Of a stretch of DNA of 14,346 bases, positions 1 to 7,690 are shown one piece after another. How positions within the stretch are numbered: position 1 is the stretch's first letter; the number at the start of each line of letters is the position of its first letter. The stretch is from Fragilaria radians (Eukaryota; Bacillariophyta; Fragilariophyceae; Fragilariales; Fragilariaceae): the NCBI GenBank assembly GCA_900642245.1, contig CAAAJI010000678.1, forward strand, positions 1-14,346. Reading direction: 5' to 3'. A program made the translations under genes and the position numbers. The notes under the pieces were generated by a model. The model had not been told where the DNA came from. It saw only the letters and a list, made by a program, of their open reading frames with translations, and did no database searches.

Positions 1-279
1 ATTACATGATAATTTTCTTTCCTGACCCTGAATTTGAGACTTTGATGCATCCACAAAATTAACATGGGTGAATGAATATTTTGATGCACACGTGCCACGT
101 GTGAATCATAAATGGCACTAAGCTCAAAGCAATATATTTAGAGCTCATTGATATCTCAGGACTTCCAGAAATCCCTCATGCAAATTTCAACCTAGTTACA
201 CTCACACTATACAACTTTGGTTGTCAATTTTAGTTATTCTAGCACTACCATTAGACTATTGAAGTCCTTATGAAGTGTA
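1..279. other. Non-coding stretch, no gene recognised
   Basis: AT-rich sequence with stop codons in all frames. Apart from the paired CACGTG palindrome at 87-103 I see no coding region, RNA gene or clear repeat. It could be the old target DNA into which the copia fragment at 311-654 was inserted. Confidence 0.5.
87..103. promoter_or_regulatory. Perfect 17-bp inverted repeat containing two G-boxes
   Basis: The arms CACACGTG and CACGTGTG flank a single C, and each arm contains the hexamer CACGTG (89-94 and 96-101). CACGTG is the classical site of bHLH and bZIP transcription factors in eukaryotes, and paired copies are known in promoters. No gene start is recognisable just downstream, so a regulatory role is only inferred; it may be chance or part of an old LTR. 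Confidence 0.3.
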
Positions 280-310
280 AATTGTTAGATTATTGTTGAA
301 TCTCCAAAAT
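280..310 (+). repeat. 31-bp perfect direct repeat, left copy
   Basis: These 31 bases recur without mismatch at 655-685. The two copies bracket the copia-derived fragment at 311-654 exactly: the left copy ends where copia homology begins and the right copy starts where it ends. This looks like a target duplication made when the fragment was inserted. It is far longer than the 4-6 bp duplications made by an LTR-element integrase. Confidence 0.85.
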
Positions 311-654
311 ACAATGATTTCCAAAGAAATAACTGCAGGAAACGGCAATGTGATGATTGCAACAAAAGTTGGGATGCTATGATGTGAAATTCTGCAGAAA
401 AACGGTGTGAACTTGATTTTCACACTTCAAGACATAAAGTTTGTACCAGACCTTTGGATAACCTGTTTACCATTGGAAAAGTTTGAAGAGCGGTTTCAAA
501 TTCGGAAATGATGGTGATAAAATCAAGTTGATGAAAGGAAATGTTGTGATCCCGTTTGATAGATGTTTGAAATCTAAGAATGGCTTTGTGCTTGGAATTA
601 CAATGAGGCCATTACTACTTGATGTTGGAGGTACAGCTGTCAATTCTAAGAAGG
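311..654 (+). pseudogene. Ty1/copia pol fragment (protease/GAG-pre-integrase spacer)
   Basis: This is a short slice of a copia polyprotein, between the protease and the HHCC zinc domain of integrase. Read across two frames it shows GNGNVMIATKVGML, then LQDIKFVPDLW, then KSGFKFGNDGD, LMKGN and KSKNGFVLGI. The same order appears on the opposite strand in element A (about 11430-11090: VGNGNKMLAKKVGSL, ELWVNLFSI, GFNIGN, LMKGN, KTKNGFVSGI), so the two are related copies. One frameshift lies near 465-485. A TGA at about 381 sits where element A has Arg. The last recognisable copia residues are NSKKE, directly before the second direct repeat. No protease active site, zinc domain or LTR is attached. 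It cannot be functional. Confidence 0.8.
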
Positions 655-685
655 AATTGTTAGATTATTGTTGAATCTCCAAAAT
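655..685 (+). repeat. 31-bp perfect direct repeat, right copy
   Basis: Identical to 280-310. It starts directly after the last copia-like codons (NSKKE). An alternative reading is that it begins an LTR: TGTTAGA at 658-664 and TCTAACA at 726-732 form a 7-bp terminal inverted pair. However, the implied 75-bp LTR is very short and has no matching partner. Confidence 0.85.
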
Positions 686-1247
686 GTTTAGTTTAGCATT
701 TATTATTTATCAATGAATCTTTTTCTCTAACAGTTTTCCCCCTGTAATTCCTAGAGGACTTTACGCTAGAAACTCTGGGATTGTAGGCTCAATCCTCTTT
801 GATGTATACTTCACTTTCTATTTTTTTATTATTTTATTTTCTGCTTGGAAGTCCCCATACCATCTTTATATGAAGGGATGGTGCTAACATTTGGTCCTTG
901 TGCATCCTATCAGTGAGACTAAATGTCAATCTATTTCCCCCAGTTTCCCCCAACCAATCTCATTTCATTACATTTTTTCAGAAGGAATGAATTGAGTCAA
1001 AGCAAGTGCAATTGTAATTATATTTCCTTTCTCTTGTTAAAAGATCTAATACCAGCCATGAAGGTTTAATTTATTTGAATCTTGTCATGGTCAGCCACCA
1101 TTTTGAATTCATAGTTTGTCATATCATTGTTTGAGAGATCAGTTGCGCCGAAAGTTTGTCATCAACCATCACCGTAGAAAACATACTATAATACAAATGT
1201 TGAAATTTCCTTTTTCAATACTTTTGTCAAACCAACAGATCTAAGAG
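686..1247. other. Non-coding stretch, possible decayed LTR or spacer
   Basis: No coding frame of any length and no known protein motif. The part at 686-840 is T-rich and might be LTR-derived, but no second copy is present to test this. The rest shows nothing I can assign, up to the start of gypsy homology near 1248. Confidence 0.4.
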
Positions 1248-2570
1248 GATAACTATGGAAAGGCAAGTTTAGACGATTATCTTAATTTACTTAGTCATTT
1301 AGACTGTAAACAAAAATTTGACTTGAAGTCATTGCTACTAAAATACGAACCCTTATTGATGGCTCTCTAGGTAACTGGAAAACACACCCAGTACATTTGC
1401 AATGAAAATCGGGACAAATGCCATTTCATTTACCTCCATTTCCCATTTCCAGTCCCGAAAATTCACGAAGAAATACTTAAGATAAAAATTAAAAGACTAT
1501 GTGACTTGGGAGTTTTGTAACCTCAAGTTGTATCGGATTATCAATCTCCACCGTTTATTATACCTAAGAAAAACGGTACTGTCTGTCAAGGTAGTGTCTG
1601 ATTATAGAGTATTAAACTCGAAACTTCAACAAGTTACTTATCCCATCCCGAGAATTCAGGATATTTCACTTTACATAAATGGCTATTCATATGCCACTTC
1701 AATCGATTTAAATATGGGCTATTATACGTTAGCACTTACGCCCGAAGCACAGAAATTGTGTACAATAGTATTTCCTTGGGGAAAATACTCCTATTTAAGA
1801 TTACCCATGGGGATTGCAAATGCACCAGAGATCTTCCGAAGTAAAATTAATCAATTAATGGAAAGACTCAACTACGTACGAGGTTACTTAGACGATATTT
1901 TAGTCGTAACAAAAAATACTTATGACAATTATCTAAATAAATTAGACACCGTCTTAAAAAGACTGCATACAGCAAACTTAAAAATCAATGTTGAAAAAAG
2001 TACGTTTGCAACAACGTCATTCGAATGCTTAGGATATCTCATGACAACGTCCGGTATTTGCCCGCTTACTTCCAAGGTGGAGGCGATACAGCGACTTAAG
2101 CCTCCTAGGACCTTGAGGCAACTTTGCTCACTCTTAAGGCAAATTAATTATTATCTCAATATGTGGAAGCAAAGATCACACATATTATACCCTCTAAAGG
2201 AATTGACAAAAGTCCCAAGGGGAAGTAAATCATTTAATTGGGGAGAGGCCCAAGACAAAGCTTTAAAGGATATAAAACAACTTATTAATCAAAGTACTAT
2301 GTTAATTTTTCCAGACTTTAACAAAGTCTTCGAAATACACACAGATGCTTCTGATTATCAATTGGGCTCGGTTATAAAGCCAAGACAAAAAGCCAATTGC
2401 CTTCTGCAGTAAAATATTAAGCACAACTCAGCAAAATAATACTGTAGGAGAACAAGAGATGCTCTTGAATGTCAAAACTCTAAATGAATTTTGCAATATG
2501 TTACTAGGACATAGGATAAAAATATGTACTGACCATAAGTACCCAATTAATAGGTCAATATTGCATTGTC
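1248..2570 (+). pseudogene. Ty3/gypsy pol remnant: reverse transcriptase and start of RNase H
   Basis: RT copies element RNA into DNA and RNase H removes the RNA strand. The linker before RT is visible from 1248 (DNYGKASLDDYLNLL) and continues after a frameshift as GSLGNWKTHPVHLQ and PFPVPKIHEE (about 1435-1465). A stop (TAA) lies near 1518 and a frameshift near 1590. From there the RT is open to 2412: VVSDYRVLNSKL, SIDLNMGYY (motif A), RLPMGIANAPEIF (motif B), GYLDDILVV (catalytic YLDD, about 1885-1900), then LGYLMTTSGICPL. RNase H starts with FEIHTDASDYQLGSV (about 2330-2375). After a frameshift near 2412 it goes on as far as a TDHK motif near 2530. Protease and integrase are absent and no LTR is attached. 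The RT catalytic Asp pair survives, but the copy is dead through frameshifts and truncation. It ends where the opposite-strand LINE begins. Confidence 0.93.
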
Positions 2571-2584
2571 ACACAGTCCATCTG

Positions 2585-3698
2585 TCATTGAACAGCCTCT
2601 GAACTCCATTTCTTGTTATATCTTGGTTTGATCTGTAATTCAGCTTCCAAACTGATCTGAACTAGTTGTGCATCAATGTCATTGATTGTTTTGATGAGCT
2701 CCCTGTTGCTGCTCTGCAGATTTAAGTCTTGGCTCTCCATTTGTTTTTCTAGAGTCCCAATTTTTTTACTGATTTGATAGTGCTGACAAAGTTTGGCCTT
2801 ATGGAGCACATATTTGCGGACATTTTCATGATCTTTGGAATATAATCTTCTTTTTCTTGGCATTTTACCTATGCCGTAGCTGCTCCACAAGGTATCTAGG
2901 TTGAATTGGAGGAACATTGGAGCATGATCTGAATAATACTCTGTTGAATATTCTTCATAACGCATTAATGTGACTGCTTGTGCAATCTTGACACTTCCAA
3001 GAACATGATCCATGCATTTCCTTCCCTGTTTATATGACGAGAAGCTGTTTGAAGAGTGGCTAATAACTTCAAGATTGCATGGTGTACATATCTCTTTTAT
3101 AACCCCTCTTGTGATCTTGGCTGTGTTAAAGTCTCCTGCAATCACTACTTCCACCTTCTGTGCTTGAAGTACTTGTATGCTTTCTATGATATCTCGCTGC
3201 CATACTTGTTGAGGAGTAACTTCTCTTGCTTCTCTCAATAATATTGCTAGTTGCTGTGCATGAATTGCGTTGGGACCATGATGTGCATTATCCACAGTAT
3301 CATATACTAAGAAAAAAGGTACATTGATACCCTTCAACTGATAAATGCAACCTGCCCATCTTCCCATATGATCCATCAGTTTTTGTTTCACAAGGGGTTT
3401 TAAATTGCTCCCTGTAATACAGAATGTACTCCTGGTTTCTTGTATGAATGGAACTTATATGATGATTCTGAAGTGGCAAAATGTACATCCCTTAATTCAT
3501 TCTTTCGCAAAAAGGAAGAGAAAGATGCATCTCTTGCCAAACCACATGGTATCTGGTGCACCAGTTCTTTTCCTGTCCAAGAAAGATATCAATATTTTGG
3601 TCTCTCATATTGTTTACAATGATTTCTAGCTTTCTTTTATACTTATCAACTCCAGCACCATTGTTTATAATCACCTGCAAGGTCCTGATTTTCTTTGG
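2585..3698 (-). pseudogene. LINE ORF2 N-terminal part: AP-type endonuclease domain
   Basis: This is the nicking endonuclease of a non-LTR retrotransposon (endonuclease/exonuclease/phosphatase fold), which cuts target DNA to prime reverse transcription. A possible start is the Met of MTQPKKIRTLQVIINNG near 3705. The family motifs appear in order: the IINNG asparagine, IDIFLGQE (catalytic Glu, about 3570), a short SYKKPGVHSV stretch near 3430, VVIAGDFNT (Asp-x-Asn, about 3133), MDHVLGS (about 3010) and YSDHAPMF (Asp-His pair, about 2930). After the domain comes a basic, helical linker ending at WSSEAVQ. Breaks: a frame change at about 3490 and another near 3390. The reverse transcriptase that should follow is missing on this strand; the gypsy remnant begins within about 15 bp of the end. 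All endonuclease catalytic residues are still present, though spread over frames. Confidence 0.85.
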
Positions 3699-3699
3699 T

Positions 3700-3992
3700 T
3701 GCGTCATCAATTCCTTACATGGCGGTACCTCACTCTCTGATTCTGTTTCACTAGTGGAAGTCTTTGCCTTCCTTTTCCCCTTTCTTAAATCAATCAGTAG
3801 AGATTGAACTTCTTGCGATGTCTTCTCAATGGTTTGTTGATTGTTGTGAGCTGTACTCATTAGTTGAACTATTTGTTGCTTAAATTTTGATTTTGATTTT
3901 GATTCATCTTCTGTATTTTGATCCAAATTGTTAAGATCATTGGTCATGTCATTTGAGACTCTGGCTTGGGTGCAATTATCCTTGTTAGTCAA
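3700..3992 (-). pseudogene. LINE: charged, low-complexity region between ORF1 and the endonuclease
   Basis: An open stretch of about 95 codons, rich in Asn, Gln, Ser, Glu and Lys. It includes DESKSKSKFKQQIV, a helical heptad-like part (TIEKTSQEVQSLLIDLRKG), a basic cluster KGKRKAK and an acidic SETESESE run. It is in the same frame as the start of the endonuclease domain and directly follows the coiled-coil-like end of ORF1, which stops in another frame at about 3990. It could be the C-terminal tail of ORF1 after a frameshift, or the N-terminal leader of ORF2. No known domain is recognised. The frame has no ATG at its left edge (it opens with TTG). Confidence 0.55.
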
Positions 3993-5344
3993 GCCTCCGG
4001 TTTGTTGACTCTTCTACAGGTGTTGATATTTTTTCAATTTTAGTCGTAACTGTCTCAAGCATTGCCTGGAATTTTTCCATCTGGATGGTGCATTTTCCAA
4101 GTTCTTGTTGGTATTTCTTTACCTCTTCTTTTATTCTGCTGACTTCATTTGTTGCTGGAACTTGTCCTACTGGATCTGATAAATCTGATGGTGCTGTTTC
4201 CGTAATCTGAGCTGTGACGATTGTGCTTGGCTTTCTAACTTCAATTTCTTCAATATCAAAGCTCAGGATTGAAGCAATACTATGTGAAGTATATGAGTTT
4301 GAACTTTTAGAGAAGTCATCTTGAGCTAAATAAGCAACTTCGGGGAGTGTATCAAATTGTCCAGTGTCTTCAGGATCTAACTCTTGATACCACTTTTGAA
4401 GGCTGTGACGGATAAGTTCTCAAGATTGGTCAAATAATTTCTTGGCAACAAGTACCTTCATTGTTTTGTTAACTGGATTGTAAATGATATGATCAATAAG
4501 AAGTGCTTGTTTCACTTTATGTTCAAGTTTGAAGAAACTACCTTCTGACACATAGTTAATCAAAAATGACCATGTGTTTGCATTTTTACTAGCAACATAG
4601 CTTGCTGCTTTCTCAAAGGCAACTTCATTTGCTGATCGCATGTGAAATGAAACAAAGTTTCCGGGAGAAATGTTTGATTTGATTGCTGCCATCATGGCAC
4701 TAACATCTTCAGCTTTGACTTCCAGGCCATATACTCTTGTTTGAGCTTCCTTGGTGCGAAGGGGAATGTTTTGAAGTTGAAAAAGTGGAATTTTAATGTT
4801 GAGCTTGTTGGTGACAACGTTTGTTGCATACTCTTTTGTCATTGTTTTTGGAAGCACTGTAGTAAAGAATCCAATGATCTTGGTGTTCCGCTCATCCTCC
4901 TGCCAGTCATGCTGTGTTAAGTGCATGGAATGATGCTTCAAAAAATCGAGAACCTTCCTCTCCTTTTTCAATACTCCTTCAGTTGCAATGCCACGGATTC
5001 TGTGGACCACAACAATCTCTCCTTTTTTCTTGGCATAATTCCCAGAAAGCTTTACTTTAGCATTCAAATGATTTTTATAAAATACTTCTGGTGTGAGGTC
5101 TGCAACAGCCGTCTCCTTCTGAGCTTTTCCTCTCTTGTTTAGGATCCTCAAATTGACATTGTTGACCAATAAAATTGTCTGCAGGAAAAAAAACATGAAG
5201 AATGTGATCTTCCCTCCCTTCCTGCTGAGGATAGGTGAGCTTAATCTTCACTTCTGGATCTGTCTTCTGACTGTTGGGGGTGAATCTTCTTGGTGGGGTC
5301 TCAACAGACCACTCATCATCCATCATGGACATGGTGCTTGGCAT
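3986..5344 (-). pseudogene. LINE ORF1-like protein (unrecognised fold, coiled-coil C-terminus)
   Basis: The chosen start is the ATG at 5344 (MPSTMSMMDDEW), the first Met of an open frame with a hydrophilic N-terminus. A run of eight A/T at about 5185-5193 marks a frame slip. From there a second frame runs open to a TGA at 4420-4422, with motifs such as GEIVVVHRIRGIA, LTQHDWQEDERNTKIIGFF, RVYGLEVKAEDV, ASKNANTWSFLINYVSEGSF and KVLVAKKLF. Past the TGA the same frame stays open for about 140 codons to near 3990. That part is acidic, then heptad-like (SRIKEEVKKYQQELGKCTIQ and onward), suggesting a coiled coil. I see no RRM, zinc knuckle or catalytic motif. Its place upstream of the endonuclease on the same strand suggests the nucleic-acid-binding ORF1 of the same LINE. 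It is broken by one slip and one nonsense codon, otherwise well preserved. Confidence 0.7.
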
Positions 5345-5424
5345 CTTGGATCAATAAAAACGGTTGACGTACGAACTAAAAACAAAAACTTCCTGTTTAA
5401 AAAATTGTCCTACTGGAGCACAAG

Positions 5425-5795
5425 ATTACTAAGCCCATATCCATCATCTAAGTGCAAACCATCAAATCAATTGGAAAATACCAGAACAAGTTTCAAGGAG
5501 GTGGGGACCCAGACATTTCCTATATCCATATGTTCTATTGGTTTGAACCTGTTCTGTATTTAGACACTGTTTCCAAATTCCTAGAGACTACTGGGAGGCC
5601 TGGATGCTTTGTAGGATTTGCAGACAATGTAGGAGACACTCTGACATTTAAGATACTAAAGAAAGATTTAAGCACAGTATTGCACAGAAGTGTTGTCAGA
5701 TCTGCAGCAGATGCTAATCATTAAAACAGCCAAAGGCGGATTCTTTAACACAACAAGCGTACAAAATGTAAGTGATTCCCATCAAGTATCATAAC
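5425..5795 (+). pseudogene. Ty1/copia integrase C-terminal fragment
   Basis: The readable parts are INWKIPEQVSR (one frame, about 5468-5500), then GGDPDISYIHMFYWFEPVLY, PGCFVGFADNVGDTLTFKIL and LSTVLHRSVVRSAADANH to a stop at 5722-5724. After a further frame change near 5745, LFNTTSVQNVSDS follows. The pattern of a Tyr/Trp-rich segment, a 'G.FVGFADNVGD.LTFKIL' strand pair and a 'V.HRSVVR' ending is typical of the region after the catalytic core of copia integrases, where the protein meets the RT linker. The catalytic D-D-E core is absent. It is a different sequence type from elements A and B, whose corresponding region reads FIGYPPSHACDVYRML. Both borders are abrupt: LINE ORF1 on the other strand to the left and LINE RT to the right. 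Confidence 0.65.
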
Positions 5796-5798
5796 ATA

Positions 5799-5825
5799 TC
5801 CCCTCCCCCCCCTCTCCCTCCCCCC
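5799..5825 (+). repeat. Pyrimidine (C/T) tract
   Basis: An almost pure C-rich pyrimidine run of 27 bases at the join between the copia integrase fragment and the LINE RT fragment. It is low-complexity and may be filler made at the junction or a slipped microsatellite. Confidence 0.7.
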
Positions 5826-5861
5826 AACAAAGAGCAAGAAAAAAGGATTGTTAATATATTA

Positions 5862-6725
5862 AGACAAGTTCAAGTCAATGGATAAAGTTGAAACATTGAT
5901 TTAGAGGATTGGAAGAAAAAATTCAAGATCTGGAATGAGAGGATAAGAACATCACCCTCAGGAGTTCATTTAGGACATTATAAAGCACTTCTCAGACCAG
6001 TAATGAATAGTGATGATGAAACAATGAAAATAAAAATACAGTCATCCAAGACATGCAGACAATACTATTTGAAACACAGTTGGGAATTGTAAATGTGGCG
6101 GCAAAAGTAGGAAGACCCCTCAATTGATGGAAAAATGCTGTCAACATTGTCATACCTAAGCAGAAAGGAAGCATAGACATTGCAAACAACATTCACATAC
6201 ATGAATGTGATCTTAATGCTTTCTTAAGCATCAAATGGAGGGAAGCCTTATATCAAGCTGAAAAGTCACAATAGCTAACAAGTAACCAGTACAGAAGCCG
6301 GAAGTCCAAGTCACCATTAGACCCAGTTCACATACAAACATTACAACTAGATCTGTCTAGAATCACAATGGATGCTTACGGTCAAATTAACAATGATGCA
6401 AGAGCGTGCTACAATAGAAGTCTCCCAAATCTAGCATCAATGGCAAGTAAAGCTCATGGTCTTCCGCTATCCATTGTGCAACTCCATTTTCAGCTACTTA
6501 CAGAAATGGTGTACAATGTTCAGATTGAAGGCACTACTGAAATTGCTCAATACTAAAGTCAAGCTCACAGCCCTGTATTTGGAATGGTTAGGGAAGTGGA
6601 AACAGCCCAACAATATGGACATTTATCTCCAACGTACTTATCAAGTCCTTTGAAAATCAAGCAATAGGTGCAAGTTATCCTTGTGGGAACTCTCCAGATG
6701 TTACTGTCAAGTCATCAGCCTGTGG
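5862..6725 (+). pseudogene. LINE reverse transcriptase fragment (fingers and palm up to motif B)
   Basis: The RT of a non-LTR element, read over three frames. In order: the pre-RT segment DWKKKFKIWNERIRTSPSGV with HLGHYKALL (about 5905-5990); NAVNIVIPKQKGSID (about 6140-6185); ECDLNAFLSIKWREALYQ (about 6205-6262); SNQYRSRKSKSPLDPVHIQT; motif A QINNDARACYNRSLPNL (Asp codon 6395-6397); LPLSIVQLHFQLL with MVYNVQIEGTT; and motif B as GSGNSPTIWTFISN (about 6592-6635). A TAG at 6589-6591 sits in motif B where a Gly-Gln-Gly-Ser would be expected. Other breaks: TGA near 6125, TAG near 6272 and a frameshift near 6585. Homology fades at VKSSACG (about 6725), just before motif C, so the YxDD/FxDD catalytic pair is missing. 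It is probably the same LINE type as the minus-strand ORF1/endonuclease piece, but in the opposite orientation. Confidence 0.8.
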
Positions 6726-7250
6726 GGAGCGACGTAAACATATATGTCTATGAAGACATTTTATGTTCGATTTTGAAGACTTCCTTGTGAGCTAGTGAAA
6801 CTCACATCAAGTACATCTTGTGGGCTAGTGATGAATAATATTCCTAGTCACAATCCATAGCATTTATTCATCATACTGATAACTTTGATCAAAGTAAAGG
6901 ATGAATCACTTGGTCATTGATGAATAGTAAATATCATGATTTTTTATCATGAAATCAGCCTATCAACAGGTTGAATTGGAAAGAAAGTGCCAAACACAGT
7001 TACTCATTTGGCTTACAAATCATGATTGTTTGCTGTGAAAAAATAGTGCCATGCTATGAAATAATTTACTACCAATACTTTCTGCTTTAATCTTGCACTG
7101 TAAAACAAATTGAAGGACAATTTCCTTTTGAATTATTGGCAATACAACAATTATGATATAAGAATTGAAACAAATTTGGGATACACATACATGAATAGCA
7201 TAAATAGTAACCATCAATACTTCCCGTAGAATTGTTTGCAATCTCACAAT
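6726..7250. other. Non-coding stretch with small repeats
   Basis: No protein motif recognised in either strand. It contains a 15-bp near-direct repeat with one mismatch (6784-6798 and 6817-6831, unit CTTGTGRGCTAGTGA) and a 10-bp inverted repeat (6829-6838 and 6864-6873, TGATGAATAA/TTATTCATCA). A minus-strand frame at 7020-7247 is open for 75 codons and has a hydrophobic middle, but it starts with GTG and looks like AT-rich chance. Possible old flanking DNA or unrecognised repeat. Confidence 0.45.
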
Positions 7251-7427
7251 TTAACAATTTCCGAAATTGTTTTGTTTTGGGTAGGATTCTAAAATATCAA
7301 TATTGCAAACGGATTTTGTAGCAGCGTAAAAATATTTCCCTTTATTCAGAAAGGTTCTAGCTACATGTACATTGGCTGAGACTGTGCCTTGATCAGTATC
7401 AATTGTGTTGGCCGCTTCTTGCACCAT
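7251..7427 (-). CDS. Unrecognised 58-codon ORF beyond a copia LTR, possible exon remnant
   Basis: It starts at ATG 7427 and ends with TAA at 7251. I do not recognise it. The composition is balanced and protein-like (MVQEAANTIDTDQG, VHVARTFLNKGKYFYAA). The frame stays open upstream of the ATG for about 17 more codons (ARNLPTGYFGGK and a little before) to a TAG, so the true coding part could be longer. The sequence ...TGTTTTAG just before it resembles a 3' splice site. It lies directly past the 3' end of the minus-strand LTR at 7446-7662, so it may be pre-existing target DNA, such as part of a host exon. It could equally be chance or part of another element. Confidence 0.25.
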   Translation of the reverse strand: MVQEAANTIDTDQGTVSANVHVARTFLNKGKYFYAATKSVCNIDILESYPKQNNFGNC

Positions 7428-7445
7428 TTTCCCGCCAAAATAGCC

Positions 7446-7662
7446 TGTTGGAAGATTTCTTGCTAAAACACTCTAGTTACTATTAACAAAGTAGTTTTGA
7501 TGTAGAAAGAATTAATAAACTTAAAATTAGATAAACTTGTCAAAGCTCGATTGATATCCTCACATTTCTAGAGATATCCAAATCAGTCGTTAATTGGAAA
7601 ATTTATTTTTCTACCATATTACTGGTACTGCTTCTACTGGTAGCCACGTATCAACTTCAACA
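7446..7662 (-). repeat. Candidate 3' LTR of a copia element
   Basis: On the minus strand it starts TGTTGAAG directly after the polypurine tract AAGGAGGG and the RNase H gene, which is the normal place of a 3' LTR. A matching end CTTCCAACA lies 217 bp further on, giving imperfect terminal inverted repeats (TGTTG-AAG/CTTC-CAACA). The left boundary is less sure than the right because no second LTR copy is present. Confidence 0.6.
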
Positions 7663-7670
7663 CCCTCCTT
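7663..7670 (-). other. Polypurine tract of a copia element
   Basis: AAGGAGGG on the minus strand, directly before the LTR start TGTTGAAG. In LTR retroelements this RNase H-resistant purine run primes plus-strand DNA synthesis. Its spacing to the RNase H stop (about 20 bp) fits. Confidence 0.7.
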
Positions 7671-7690
7671 AAATTTTTCGCTTCTCTTTT

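Noticed and set aside
658..732. TGTTAGA...TCTAACA pair as a 75-bp LTR
   Set aside because: Too short for a usual copia LTR, and the only other copy (280-310) shares just 31 bp. The codons before it are still copia coding sequence, not a true polypurine tract.
3056..3241. Plus-strand open frame inside the LINE endonuclease
   Set aside because: Antisense shadow of the endonuclease region, which carries real motifs on the minus strand.
4921..5563. Plus-strand open frames across LINE ORF1 and its 5' flank
   Set aside because: They overlap the minus-strand ORF1 and show no motif. Only the part from about 5425 on contains copia integrase signal, and in a different frame.
5992..6192. Minus-strand open frame of 66 codons
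   Set aside because: Antisense to the LINE reverse transcriptase fragment, with no motif of its own.
6829..6873. 10-bp inverted repeat as a terminator or DNA-transposon end
   Set aside because: Short arms in AT-rich sequence with a 25-bp loop, no target duplication and no transposase nearby.
7020..7247. Minus-strand 75-codon frame with a hydrophobic middle, as a small membrane protein
   Set aside because: GTG start, AT-driven composition (Ile/Val/Phe rich), no neighbour or motif support. Hydrophobicity is expected by chance from AT-rich DNA.
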